Origin: Chryseobacterium aquaeductus
Lineage (GTDB): Bacteria; Bacteroidota; Bacteroidia; Flavobacteriales; Weeksellaceae
DNA length: 64,000 bases
Assembly (NCBI RefSeq): GCF_905175375.1
Contig: NZ_CAJIMS010000001.1
Location: 1,736,001-1,800,000 of the forward strand
Direction of reading: 5' to 3'
The first letter of the stretch is position 1, and every line of letters begins with the position of its first letter. Below are positions 26,885 through 35,094 of the stretch, piece after piece. The notes beneath the pieces were generated by a model, which saw nothing but the letters and a program-made list of their open reading frames with translations, was not told the DNA's origin and made no database searches. The position numbers and the translations under genes were made by a program.

Positions 26885-27514
26885 TTATGGAATATTCAGA
26901 TATTTATGGGTTTGCACTGATGCCTGCCAACGAGGGTTGGCAAGTATAAAATCTGTAATTTTAGGATATATTTCATCACGTTTGCTCCACTCACTTTGAA
27001 GGTAAAGTCTGCAGTTTTCCGAAACCTTTGCAGCTTGTTCTTCAGCAAATTTAAGATCATTATTGTTGAAGACAATCATTTTCAATTCGTGAGCTTGTTG
27101 ATAAATTTCTTCTTTCGGAAGTCCGGTTTTTTTTGGTGAAAGGGTAATCCAATCCAACTGTCCGCTCATAGGATATGCACCAGAAGTTTCTATATGAACA
27201 GTACATCCCAATTCTTTCAGCTTAGACGTCAAGATATCCAGATTCCACATTAATGGTTCACCTCCCGTTAAAACCACTATTTTGCAATGTTTCGCTGCAG
27301 TCTCTGCAATTTCCTCAGCATTCATCAAAGGGTGAAGAGCAGGATCCCAACTTTCTTTTACATCACACCAGTGGCAACCGACATCGCAGCCGCCTAATCT
27401 GATGAAATATGCCGCTTTTCCTGTATGTGCACCTTCCCCCTGAATAGTGTAAAAATGCTCCATCACAGGGAGCATTTTACCTTCTTTTAATAATATATCT
27501 TCTACTAAATTCAT
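26885..27514 (-). CDS. queE: 7-carboxy-7-deazaguanine synthase
   Basis: 209 residues. A radical SAM enzyme that converts 6-carboxytetrahydropterin to 7-carboxy-7-deazaguanine in queuosine precursor synthesis. The [4Fe-4S]/SAM motif is C43-x3-C47-x2-C50 in GGCDVGCHWCDVKESW. Also visible are FYTIQGEG (start of the fold), VVLTGGEPLMW, and THIETSGAYP-like sequence (HIETSGAYPMSG). The start at MNLVEDILLKEGK is supported by its 6-base spacing to folD. No other queuosine genes are present in the window. Confidence 0.95.
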   Translation of the reverse strand: MNLVEDILLKEGKMLPVMEHFYTIQGEGAHTGKAAYFIRLGGCDVGCHWCDVKESWDPALHPLMNAEEIAETAAKHCKIVVLTGGEPLMWNLDILTSKLKELGCTVHIETSGAYPMSGQLDWITLSPKKTGLPKEEIYQQAHELKMIVFNNNDLKFAEEQAAKVSENCRLYLQSEWSKRDEIYPKITDFILANPRWQASVQTHKYLNIP

Positions 27515-27520
27515 TTTAAA

Positions 27521-28405
27521 TTAGTCGTTATAGACCGAAGTTTTGTAAGCTATGATGGTGTTTTTCATCAACATCGCTCTTGTCATGGGACCCACTCCTC
27601 CGGGAACGGGCGTGATCCAGCTTGCTTTTTCTGCACAGCTGTCAAAATCTACATCACCTGCCAAATAATATCCTTTTGGAGAATCGTTGTCTACTCTTGT
27701 AATTCCTACATCAACGATCACTGCGCCGTCTTTGATCATCTCACCCTTTAAGAAGTGTGGATCACCAAGAGCTGTAATTACGATGTCTGCTTTTTTTGTG
27801 TATTCTTCGATGTCTTTTGTGTAAGAATGCGTTAAGGTCACAGTAGAGTTCCCCGGAAAATCTTTTCTTCCCATCAAGATACTCATTGGTCTCCCAACGA
27901 TTTTACTTCTTCCGATGATCACACAATCTTTACCTTTAGTTTCGATATTGTATCTTTCTAATAAAGTTAAAATTCCGAAAGGAGTTGCCGGTAAAAATGT
28001 GTCCATTTCCAAAGCCATCTTTCCAAAGTTTTCAGGATGAAAACCGTCTACATCTTTTCTGGGATCGATAGCCAAAATTATTTTTTCCTGATCAATCTGA
28101 TCCGGCAACGGCAGCTGAACAATAAAACCATCTACTGATTTATCTTTATTAAGATCATCAATTTTTTCAAGAAGTTCAGATTCTGAAACCGTACTTGGAA
28201 ATTTCAGAAGAGTAGAACGAAATCCTACTTCCTCGCAATCTTTCACTTTAGAATTCACATAAGCCTTACTTGCGCCGTTATTTCCAACAAGGATCGCTAC
28301 CAAATGTGGAGCTCTTCTTTTATTCTCTAAGATTTTATCAACTTCAACCTTGATCTCCGATTTTATTTCTTTGGATACTTTTAATCCGTCAAGAATTTCT
28401 GCCAT
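27521..28405 (-). CDS. folD: Bifunctional methylene-THF dehydrogenase / methenyl-THF cyclohydrolase
   Basis: 294 residues, the normal length. It interconverts 5,10-methylene- and 10-formyl-tetrahydrofolate using NADP. The catalytic Tyr49 and Lys53 are in AYVNSKVKDCEEVG. The conserved blocks GFIVQLPLP, DVDGFHPENFG, VIIGRSKIVGRPM and ITPVPGGVGPMTRAML are intact. The gene sits between the toxin-antitoxin pair (33 bases) and queE (6 bases) in the same direction and is probably translated from one mRNA with queE. Confidence 0.97.
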   Translation of the reverse strand: MAEILDGLKVSKEIKSEIKVEVDKILENKRRAPHLVAILVGNNGASKAYVNSKVKDCEEVGFRSTLLKFPSTVSESELLEKIDDLNKDKSVDGFIVQLPLPDQIDQEKIILAIDPRKDVDGFHPENFGKMALEMDTFLPATPFGILTLLERYNIETKGKDCVIIGRSKIVGRPMSILMGRKDFPGNSTVTLTHSYTKDIEEYTKKADIVITALGDPHFLKGEMIKDGAVIVDVGITRVDNDSPKGYYLAGDVDFDSCAEKASWITPVPGGVGPMTRAMLMKNTIIAYKTSVYND

Positions 28406-28437
28406 TTTTACTTTTATTACTTTTAATTATTAGATTT

Positions 28438-28728
28438 CTAAGGATGTTTTTCCGGATTTTGATGAGTGCAAAAAACCGAAACCACGTAAACGAATTTTTT
28501 AACTTCATCAACGTGAAATAAAACAACATAAGGGAATTTTCTAAAAGGAAGTACTCTAACGTCATCGTAGCGAATTTGAAAAAAAGGATTTCTCTCTAAT
28601 TTACCATAAGCTTTTGAAAGTTCTTTCTCGAAACTTGATAATACAGAATTCGAAATTTCTTTGTAATAATCTATTGCGTTCAAAATATCTTCATCCGCTT
28701 CTGGATATTGGAAGATTTCAAATGCCAT
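28438..28728 (-). CDS. RelE/ParE-family toxin
   Basis: 96 residues. The fold signature of RelE/ParE is visible: PEADEDILNAIDYYKEIS (helix 1), LERNPFFQIRYDDVRVLPF, then the beta strands FPYVVLFHVDEVKKFVYVVSVF, ending in a His-containing turn. ParE members poison DNA gyrase, while RelE members cleave mRNA. The sequence looks more ParE-like, but the target cannot be decided here. Its start overlaps the end of the antitoxin gene by 11 bases, the standard translational coupling. Confidence 0.85.
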   Translation of the reverse strand: MAFEIFQYPEADEDILNAIDYYKEISNSVLSSFEKELSKAYGKLERNPFFQIRYDDVRVLPFRKFPYVVLFHVDEVKKFVYVVSVFCTHQNPEKHP

Positions 28729-28936
28729 GCTCCTTTTTTATTTTTTTCAAAAATTCTCTTGCAGGAGTAAATTCCTGATGATTCTTAGCTTTTCGTTCAT
28801 CAATAACTCTTTTCATCTCCTCAGTCAACTCAAAGTCGTCTTCATCTTTCACAAATGCAATTCTCATCTTTTGAAGAAGATTTTCCATAAATGTTTCCTC
28901 TTCCTTATTTTTAAAGTGTATTGTGATGGTACTCAT
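28718..28936 (-). CDS. Antitoxin of the ParE-type pair
   Basis: 72 residues, acidic and basic segments mixed, no membrane segment. It is placed directly upstream of and overlapping the toxin gene, in the normal antitoxin-first order. The N-terminus (MSTITIHFKNKEEETFMENL) is a short beta strand plus helix. The C-terminal part (TPAREFLKKIKKEHGI) is the likely toxin-binding helix. No named antitoxin family is certain. The pair lies in the 572-base interval between pgi and folD, so it may have been inserted between housekeeping genes. Confidence 0.75.
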   Translation of the reverse strand: MSTITIHFKNKEEETFMENLLQKMRIAFVKDEDDFELTEEMKRVIDERKAKNHQEFTPAREFLKKIKKEHGI

Positions 28937-28977
28937 TGCTTTATATTTTAATCAAAATTAATGAAAATCTGCAACAG

Positions 28978-30618
28978 TTATTTATTTGATTTGTAATAAT
29001 TGATCAATCCGTTGGTAGAACTGTCATGAGAACTAATTGCAACATTAGTTTCCAACTCAGGTAAGATTTTGTTCGCTAAAACTTTTCCTAATTCTACACC
29101 AAATTGATCGAAACTGAAAATATTCCAGATCACACCTTGTACAAAAATTTTGTGTTCATACATTGCGATCAATTGTCCAAGTGAAAAAGGAGTTAATTCG
29201 TTAATTATCAATGAGTTTGTAGGCGTATTTCCGTGGAAGACTTTATAATTTAATAAGAAATCAATTTCTTCTTCGGATTTTCCGGCAGCATTTAATTCTT
29301 CTTCAACTTCTTCTTCATTTTTACCGAAAGCAAGTGCCTCAGTCTGAGCGAAAAAGTTCGCTAATAATTTATCCTGATGATCAGAAACTTTGTTAGGGCT
29401 TTTTGCATAAGCAATAAAATCAGCAGGAATTAATTCTGTTCCCTGGTGAATCAACTGATAGAAAGCGTGTTGTCCGTTGGTTCCCGGCTCTCCCCAAATG
29501 ATGGGTCCTGTTTCATATTCTACAAATTCACCGTTTCTGTCAACACATTTTCCGTTACTTTCCATGTCTCCTTGTTGAAGATACGCTGCAAATCTGTCAA
29601 GATATTGAGAATAAGGAAGAATTGCATAGGTTGTTGCTGCATAAAAATTTCGGTACCAAATTCCTAAAAGTCCCATCAAAACAGGAATGTTTTCAGCAAA
29701 ATCTGCGGTCTGGAAATGTTGATCAGTATTTTCAGCACCTTTTAATAATTGCTCAAAATTTTCATATCCGACAGAAAGCACGATGCTTAAACCAATTGCG
29801 CTCCAAAGTGAATATCTTCCACCAACCCAATCCCAGAACTCAAAAATGTTTTCTTCCGCAATTCCGAATTCTTTAACTGCTTGAACGTTAGTAGATAAAG
29901 CTACGAAATGTTTTGCTACATCTTCTTGTTTTCCTACTTTTAAGAACCAGTCTTTTGCAGAGTTTGCATTCGTCATTGTTTCCTGAGTCGTAAATGTTTT
30001 AGAAGCAATGATAAATAAAGTTGTTTCGGGATTTAAATCTTTTACAACTTCTGCAATATGATTTCCGTCTACGTTTGAAACGAAACGAACGTTTAATCTG
30101 GTTTTAAAATGTTTCAAAGCTGAAACTACCATCACAGGTCCCAAATCTGAACCTCCAATTCCGATATTTACTACATCTGTAATTTCTTTTCCGCTGAAAC
30201 CTTTGTGTTCTCCTGAAATTACACTGTCAGAAAAAGATTTCATGTGATCAAGAACTCTTTTGATTTGAGGTTTGATATTTTCACCCTCTACCAAAATTTC
30301 TTTATCAGAAAAATCTCTCAAAGCTGTATGTAAAACCGCTCTTCCTTCTGTTTCGTTGATTTTATCACCCAAAAACATTTTAGAAATTGCATCTTTCAAC
30401 TGACATTCTTCCGCTAAATTTAATAAAAGCTGTTTCGTTTCAGCATTAATTAAATTTTTAGAATAATCGAAAAGGTAATTGTCTTTTTTAATTGAAAACT
30501 CATCAAAACGGTTTGGGTTGTATTGGAAAAGACTTCTTAATTCAAAATCGTTGTTGGCAAAATGCTCGTCAAGTGCTTTCCAGCTATTAGTTTGTGTAGG
30601 ATTTATTTTTGATAACAT
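28978..30618 (-). CDS. pgi: Glucose-6-phosphate isomerase
   Basis: 546 residues, full length. It interconverts glucose 6-phosphate and fructose 6-phosphate in glycolysis/gluconeogenesis. Signatures are visible: [11 protein letters not shown] for phosphate binding, [30 protein letters not shown] and [15 protein letters not shown]; the catalytic Glu is in [20 protein letters not shown]. There is a probable promoter 79 bases upstream, and the gene may lead the long minus-strand run toward folD and queE. Confidence 0.97.
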   Translation of the reverse strand: MLSKINPTQTNSWKALDEHFANNDFELRSLFQYNPNRFDEFSIKKDNYLFDYSKNLINAETKQLLLNLAEECQLKDAISKMFLGDKINETEGRAVLHTALRDFSDKEILVEGENIKPQIKRVLDHMKSFSDSVISGEHKGFSGKEITDVVNIGIGGSDLGPVMVVSALKHFKTRLNVRFVSNVDGNHIAEVVKDLNPETTLFIIASKTFTTQETMTNANSAKDWFLKVGKQEDVAKHFVALSTNVQAVKEFGIAEENIFEFWDWVGGRYSLWSAIGLSIVLSVGYENFEQLLKGAENTDQHFQTADFAENIPVLMGLLGIWYRNFYAATTYAILPYSQYLDRFAAYLQQGDMESNGKCVDRNGEFVEYETGPIIWGEPGTNGQHAFYQLIHQGTELIPADFIAYAKSPNKVSDHQDKLLANFFAQTEALAFGKNEEEVEEELNAAGKSEEEIDFLLNYKVFHGNTPTNSLIINELTPFSLGQLIAMYEHKIFVQGVIWNIFSFDQFGVELGKVLANKILPELETNVAISSHDSSTNGLINYYKSNK

Positions 30619-30696
30619 ATGTAGAAGTGATTATAGGATTTTTGGAAATAATTTGGAATTAAATTTTCAAAAATCATATTATTAAAATTCAATTTG

Positions 30697-30704
30697 CAAA
30701 TTTA
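30697..30704 (-). promoter_or_regulatory. -7 box (TAAATTTG, minus strand) for pgi
   Basis: Matches TAnnTTTG on the minus strand, 78 bases before the pgi ATG. No -33 TTG at ideal spacing. Confidence 0.45.
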
Positions 30705-30799
30705 CGGAATTTTCGTGCAATGATGTTAATTGAGGATTAAAAATCGATTTGGTTGCATAGCTGAATGAAAAATAATTTAAATTTTAAAATCATCAAAAC

Positions 30800-30828
30800 G
30801 AAAAACCTCCGCAATCTGCAGAGGTTGA
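30800..30828 (-). terminator. Intrinsic terminator of the DUF4349 gene
   Basis: On the minus strand AACCTCTGCA-GATT-GCGGAGGTT with one mismatch, then TTTTTCG, about 40 bases after the DUF4349 stop. Confidence 0.75.
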
Positions 30829-30869
30829 AAAACATTTATATGAATAACCAAAAGGCTAGGATGCCAGAT

Positions 30870-31772
30870 TTAATCTTCCGTAGTGTGTAATGATTTCTTA
30901 TTAGATTTAGTTTTTCTGTAAAAGTAAAATGCAACACCTGCAATTAATGCAATTGGCCAAATGGTTACCAAACCCACAAGAATTTTTTGAATTAAATAAA
31001 AGCCTTCTACAAAAGCATTTTTTACATCGTATAAAAAATTGAATTTGTATTTGTTGTCGATATTCTGAGTATTCGTAATTGCAATTTCCGCAATACGGAG
31101 TTGAGGTTCTTTGATGTAAATGTCTACTGTGCTGTACTTTAAATTGTCAGCTACATCCATATTGGCAAGTTGCTGTTGATTTTCTTCAGACATATTTTCA
31201 TCGCTCATATTTACTTTGTCTTTAGTGTTTTTTAGCTCTGAAATATTTTCGCTGGTCTTCTTGATTCTTTTCCCTTCCAGTTCTGCATATTTTATATTGG
31301 CAGTTACATCTTCAGCATTAATGATTCTTGAATTTAGAAAAAGCTTTTTATCATTGATGAGAGTTAAAAGTTTACTCAATTTTTGAGTAGGAACACGAAC
31401 CTGCAGGGTGTTTTCTGTCTGATATTTCTTCACCAACATTGCTTCGTCATCTGATGTGTTAAAGGTTTCTTCCGAAATGACATTGCTGTGCAGATTGCTG
31501 TGAGTGACGAACCCACCCAATTCCTGAACAGATTTTTCTACAGAAATTGTAGTTTGGTAAACGTCTTTTACTTCCATGTTCACGCTGGCGGTTTTGATGA
31601 ATTGTTTATCTTTTACAGACATTGTCGCAACAGATGAAACACTGTCTGCTGCAATTTCGTTGTTGTATTCGGCTGTTGAATATTCATTTACAGATGCTTC
31701 GCCTTTTTTACATGAAAATATTCCTAAAAAAATTGCTGTCGCTAAAGTAAGTTTGATGTGAGTCGTTTTCAT
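30870..31772 (-). CDS. DUF4349 domain lipoprotein
   Basis: 300 residues. Lipoprotein signal ending IFSC (C21). The body (about residues 55-235) is a DUF4349-type domain: FIKTASVNMEVKDVYQTT, a beta region with LQVRVPTQKLSKLLTLI, a coiled-coil EDVTANIKYAELEGKRIKKT, then STVDIYIKEP. One C-terminal membrane helix (about 268-288) is followed by a basic tail, so the protein is anchored at both ends. The family is of unknown function and common in many phyla. Alone, with its own terminator. Confidence 0.85.
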   Translation of the reverse strand: MKTTHIKLTLATAIFLGIFSCKKGEASVNEYSTAEYNNEIAADSVSSVATMSVKDKQFIKTASVNMEVKDVYQTTISVEKSVQELGGFVTHSNLHSNVISEETFNTSDDEAMLVKKYQTENTLQVRVPTQKLSKLLTLINDKKLFLNSRIINAEDVTANIKYAELEGKRIKKTSENISELKNTKDKVNMSDENMSEENQQQLANMDVADNLKYSTVDIYIKEPQLRIAEIAITNTQNIDNKYKFNFLYDVKNAFVEGFYLIQKILVGLVTIWPIALIAGVAFYFYRKTKSNKKSLHTTED

Positions 31773-31975
31773 AATGATGATGTTTTTGATTTTGTTTGAT
31801 TCAAAGTTGAGAACGAATCGTTTGTAATGTTTGAAAATGGCGAGTAAAAACTTTGTAAATAATATATTGCATTTAAATATTTGAAATTCAATGTTTTGTA
31901 AAACTTGCTATATCCTACGTGTGGTATTTCGGATTGATTTTTGCTTGAAATTTACAAATCAAAACCAAAATCATT

Positions 31976-33334
31976 ATGTCTAAAACTTTTTCCAAAATAA
32001 GAAATGCCATAGAATTATTTAAATCAATCGATTTTGATCAGTTGGGCGAAATTTCACAAAAAGTAAATCTTCCCAAACTCATGGAAAATTTTTCAAAGCT
32101 GGATGATAAACAGCTCAACGGAATGATGAAAATGCTGGATCCAAATCAAAAAAAGCGAGAACTGCCGCCAATTGATGGTGATTTCTACGATATTTATCAC
32201 ACATTGACACCGGAACAGAGAGATGTTCAGCAGAAAGTAAGAACATTTATGGAAAAAGAGGTAAAACCTTTGGTGAATCATTATTGGTTACGAGACGAGT
32301 TTCCGCATGAATTAATCCCTAAATTTCAGAAATTAGATATTTGCGGGGTAACGTATCAAGGTTATGGCTGCAAAGGAATGCCTTTCCTTATGGAAGGCGT
32401 TATCGCAATGGAAATGGCAAGAGTAGATGCTTCAATTGCAACTTTCTTCGGAGTACAATCTGGGTTGTCGATGGGTTCTATTTATATTTGCGGTTCTGAG
32501 GAACAAAAACAAAAATGGCTTCCTCAGATGCAAAAGTTTGAGAAAATAGGAGCATTTGGATTGACTGAGCCAGAAGTTGGTTCCGGAGCAGCTGGCGGTT
32601 TAACGGTTACTTGTAAAAATACACCAGAAGGGTGGATTCTTAACGGACAAAAAAAATGGATCGGGAATGCAACTTTTGCAGATATTATTATCATTTGGGC
32701 AAGAGATTTAGATGATGGCGAAGTAAAAGGTTTTATTGTAGAAAAAGATAATCCCGGATATTCTGTTGAGAAAATTAGAGGAAAAATGGCTTTGAGGATT
32801 GTTCAGAATGGTTTAATAACACTAAAAGATTGCGTTGTTACCGAAGAAAACAGATTGCAAAATGCCAATTCATTTAAAGATACCGCAAAAGTTTTAAGAA
32901 TGACAAGAGCCGGAGTTGCGTGGATGGCTACAGGTTGTGCAAGAGGTGCATACGAAAGTGCTTTAGATTATACCAGAACAAGAGAGCAGTTTGGGAAACC
33001 GATTGCTTCTTTTCAAATGATTCAGGGACATTTGGTGGAAATGTTGTCTAATCTTACTGCAATGCAGACCATGGTTTTCAGACTCTCTGAAATGCAGGAT
33101 GAAGGAATTTTAAAAGACGAGCACGCTTCTTTGGCTAAAGTTTTTTGTACCATGCGAACAAGAGATATAGTATCCAGAGCACGAGAAGTAATGGGCGGAA
33201 ACGGAATTTTGCTGGAATATGATGTTGCGAGATTCGTGGCAGATGCCGAAGCGATTTATTCTTACGAAGGAACCAAAGAGATCAATTCCTTGATTGTAGG
33301 CAGATCGATTACTGGATTCAGTGCGTTTGTGTGA
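31976..33334 (+). CDS. Acyl-CoA dehydrogenase family protein (glutaryl-CoA dehydrogenase-like)
   Basis: 452 residues, longer than the usual 380-400 because of a ~65-residue N-terminal extension. The FAD/substrate blocks FGLTEPEVGSGAAGG and ILNGQKKWIGNATFAD are present. The catalytic base E431 lies in YSYEGTKEINSLIVGRSITG, the position used by glutaryl-CoA and short-chain dehydrogenases. The enzyme is a cytoplasmic flavoprotein that oxidises an acyl-CoA. The group with this C-terminus includes glutaryl-CoA dehydrogenase, but the true substrate cannot be settled from the sequence. Confidence 0.9.
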   Translation: MSKTFSKIRNAIELFKSIDFDQLGEISQKVNLPKLMENFSKLDDKQLNGMMKMLDPNQKKRELPPIDGDFYDIYHTLTPEQRDVQQKVRTFMEKEVKPLVNHYWLRDEFPHELIPKFQKLDICGVTYQGYGCKGMPFLMEGVIAMEMARVDASIATFFGVQSGLSMGSIYICGSEEQKQKWLPQMQKFEKIGAFGLTEPEVGSGAAGGLTVTCKNTPEGWILNGQKKWIGNATFADIIIIWARDLDDGEVKGFIVEKDNPGYSVEKIRGKMALRIVQNGLITLKDCVVTEENRLQNANSFKDTAKVLRMTRAGVAWMATGCARGAYESALDYTRTREQFGKPIASFQMIQGHLVEMLSNLTAMQTMVFRLSEMQDEGILKDEHASLAKVFCTMRTRDIVSRAREVMGGNGILLEYDVARFVADAEAIYSYEGTKEINSLIVGRSITGFSAFV

Positions 33335-33350
33335 TAATGTGTATAGTCAT

Positions 33351-33428
33351 CAACAGTGAATGGTCAATCTGCTTCGCAAGTGAATTTTAAAAAATTAACA
33401 AGCAAAGCAGATTGACCATTCACTATTG
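33351..33428. repeat. Long perfect inverted repeat between convergent genes
   Basis: AGTGAATGGTCAATCTGCTT (33355-33374) and its exact reverse complement (33405-33424) form a 20-bp stem, extended on the inside by GC/GC and on the outside by CAA/TTG after single mismatches. The loop is about 25 bases, A+T-rich. It fills almost the whole space between the acyl-CoA dehydrogenase gene and the convergent DoxX-like gene. A bidirectional terminator or a miniature mobile element is possible. No long T run follows the stem. Confidence 0.8.
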
Positions 33429-33435
33429 TTACTTT

Positions 33436-33813
33436 TTATTTTACTAATGACTTATATTTCTCTTTGTTATCGATAATCATCAATAGATTGATCAGAAAAA
33501 GAACTCCTGCGATTGCCATACCGGAAGTAGATTTATCTATCATAAAAATGTGGCAAATAATCCCGACCATTACAGGCAAAATAACGATTGCTCCCAAAGC
33601 TCTTGTTTTTTGGAAAATAAATAACAATCCGCCAATAATTTCTACGGCTCCAACTAAAGGCATTAACCAACTTATTTCTTCAAATGCTGCAAAAAGCTTC
33701 ATTTGTTCAGGTGTTGGTTTTGGCATTGGCATGTAATTAAGGAATTTGTTGAGTCCGGCATTGATAAACATCAAACCGAAAAGTAGACTGATGATAAATT
33801 TAATGATTTTCAT
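33436..33813 (-). CDS. DoxX-like small membrane protein
   Basis: 125 residues from the ATG at 33813 (MKIIKFIISLLFGLMFINAG). An upstream in-frame start would add 21 residues in another hydrophobic run without family support. Four membrane helices (about residues 3-20, 45-67, 72-92, 95-112) and the pattern GLMFINAGLNKFLNYMPMPKP fit the DoxX/DoxD group. Those proteins are often linked to quinone or thiol redox chemistry. Exact function unknown. Confidence 0.8.
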   Translation of the reverse strand: MKIIKFIISLLFGLMFINAGLNKFLNYMPMPKPTPEQMKLFAAFEEISWLMPLVGAVEIIGGLLFIFQKTRALGAIVILPVMVGIICHIFMIDKSTSGMAIAGVLFLINLLMIIDNKEKYKSLVK

Positions 33814-33909
33814 GATAATGATTTTTATCAAATTTAAATAAAAATTCAATCTTTCAATAAAAAACTTAAATATCACAAGTTACTCGTGATCAATTATTCA
33901 TGCAAAAAT

Positions 33910-35022
33910 CTAGTCCATTTCTTTTAAAGTGATGTTCTTAGAGATTTTGTAACTTTTCTTTTTCTTATTAAGCAGTTGTTCTTCACCCAGCAAATATCCC
34001 CAAGGTTTTAGACCATTTACTCTTTCGAAGATAATTTTAAGAATCGCAATGGCAGGAATACACAGAAACATACCAGAGATTCCCCAAAGATGCTCACCAA
34101 CCAAAATTCCGATAAAAGAAAAAAGAGCATTAATTTTGACTTTAGAACCGACTACAAAAGGCAAAATAATATTTCCATCTATTGCATGTACAATCACATA
34201 TCCGATCGCAACGTAAATACAACTCGAAACAGTGCCTGTGGCAAATGCAATAAAACAAGAGATTATTAATGAAATTGCAATTCCGATGTATGGAATTACG
34301 TTTAATAATCCCGTTAAAACACCCAATAAAATTGCATACTTTACACCGATTACAGATAGTAAAACAGTGGTGAGAACAGATACGATTATGATCTGCAGAC
34401 ATAGACCGATGATGTATCTTTTAGTCATTATTCGCACTTCCGAAACAACTTCCTGTACGCTTGCTGTATGCTCTTCACTAAAAACATTGACGATGAAATT
34501 ATTTAAGATTCGTCTGTAATTTAAAATAAAAATGAAAAACAGAATAAAGAATGCTAAAAAACCTAAACTTGACGAAAATATTCCGAAAGTAAATCCTAGT
34601 ATAATGCCTGATGAAGACAGTATTTTACTCAATCCCTGATCAAGATAATCAAACTGCTCATCAATTTTCACATTGAAAGTATGAGAAACCCAGGTCTGTA
34701 AATTATGGAAGACCGTATTAAACTGTCTAGACAAATGCGGAAGATCTTTGCTGAAATTTGATAGCTGAGATCCGAAGAAAAAGATCAATCCTGTAAGAAT
34801 TGTCAACATCATCATGACCGATATGATGGTAGAAAATGACCTCGGAAACTTCAATTTTTTTTCTAAAAAGTTGGCGATTGGTAAGAAAAGCATTGCCATC
34901 AGAAAGGCCAAAAAGAACGGAGCCAAAATACTTTGTCCCAAATTGATCAAGTAACCGATTCCGATGATTGAAATGACTGCAAGCGAAAGTTTTAGAAGAA
35001 AAGGAAGTTTAAAGAGGTTCAT
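33910..35022 (-). CDS. AI-2E family transporter (PerM/YdiK type)
   Basis: 370 residues, about eight membrane helices: two N-terminal pairs, a large central soluble segment (about residues 85-155), then four or five helices ending near residue 325. The family motif DGNIILPFVVGSKVKINALF and the preceding GLLNVIPYIGIAISLI are present. Members export small molecules or are Na+/H+-type transporters. The name comes from E. coli TqsA and does not prove AI-2 export. It lies after lon in the same direction but is separated from it by a terminator. Confidence 0.9.
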   Translation of the reverse strand: MNLFKLPFLLKLSLAVISIIGIGYLINLGQSILAPFFLAFLMAMLFLPIANFLEKKLKFPRSFSTIISVMMMLTILTGLIFFFGSQLSNFSKDLPHLSRQFNTVFHNLQTWVSHTFNVKIDEQFDYLDQGLSKILSSSGIILGFTFGIFSSSLGFLAFFILFFIFILNYRRILNNFIVNVFSEEHTASVQEVVSEVRIMTKRYIIGLCLQIIIVSVLTTVLLSVIGVKYAILLGVLTGLLNVIPYIGIAISLIISCFIAFATGTVSSCIYVAIGYVIVHAIDGNIILPFVVGSKVKINALFSFIGILVGEHLWGISGMFLCIPAIAILKIIFERVNGLKPWGYLLGEEQLLNKKKKSYKISKNITLKEMD

Positions 35023-35045
35023 GATAAAGTTTTTCTACACATAAC

Positions 35046-35074
35046 AAAAACCTCACCGTTTATGATGAGGTTTT
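35046..35074 (-). terminator. Intrinsic terminator of lon
   Basis: On the minus strand AAAACCTCATCA-TAAACGG-TGAGGTTTTT, with one bulge, 21 bases after the lon stop. Confidence 0.85.
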
Positions 35075-35094
35075 CAGATTTTATTGCGAAAAAT

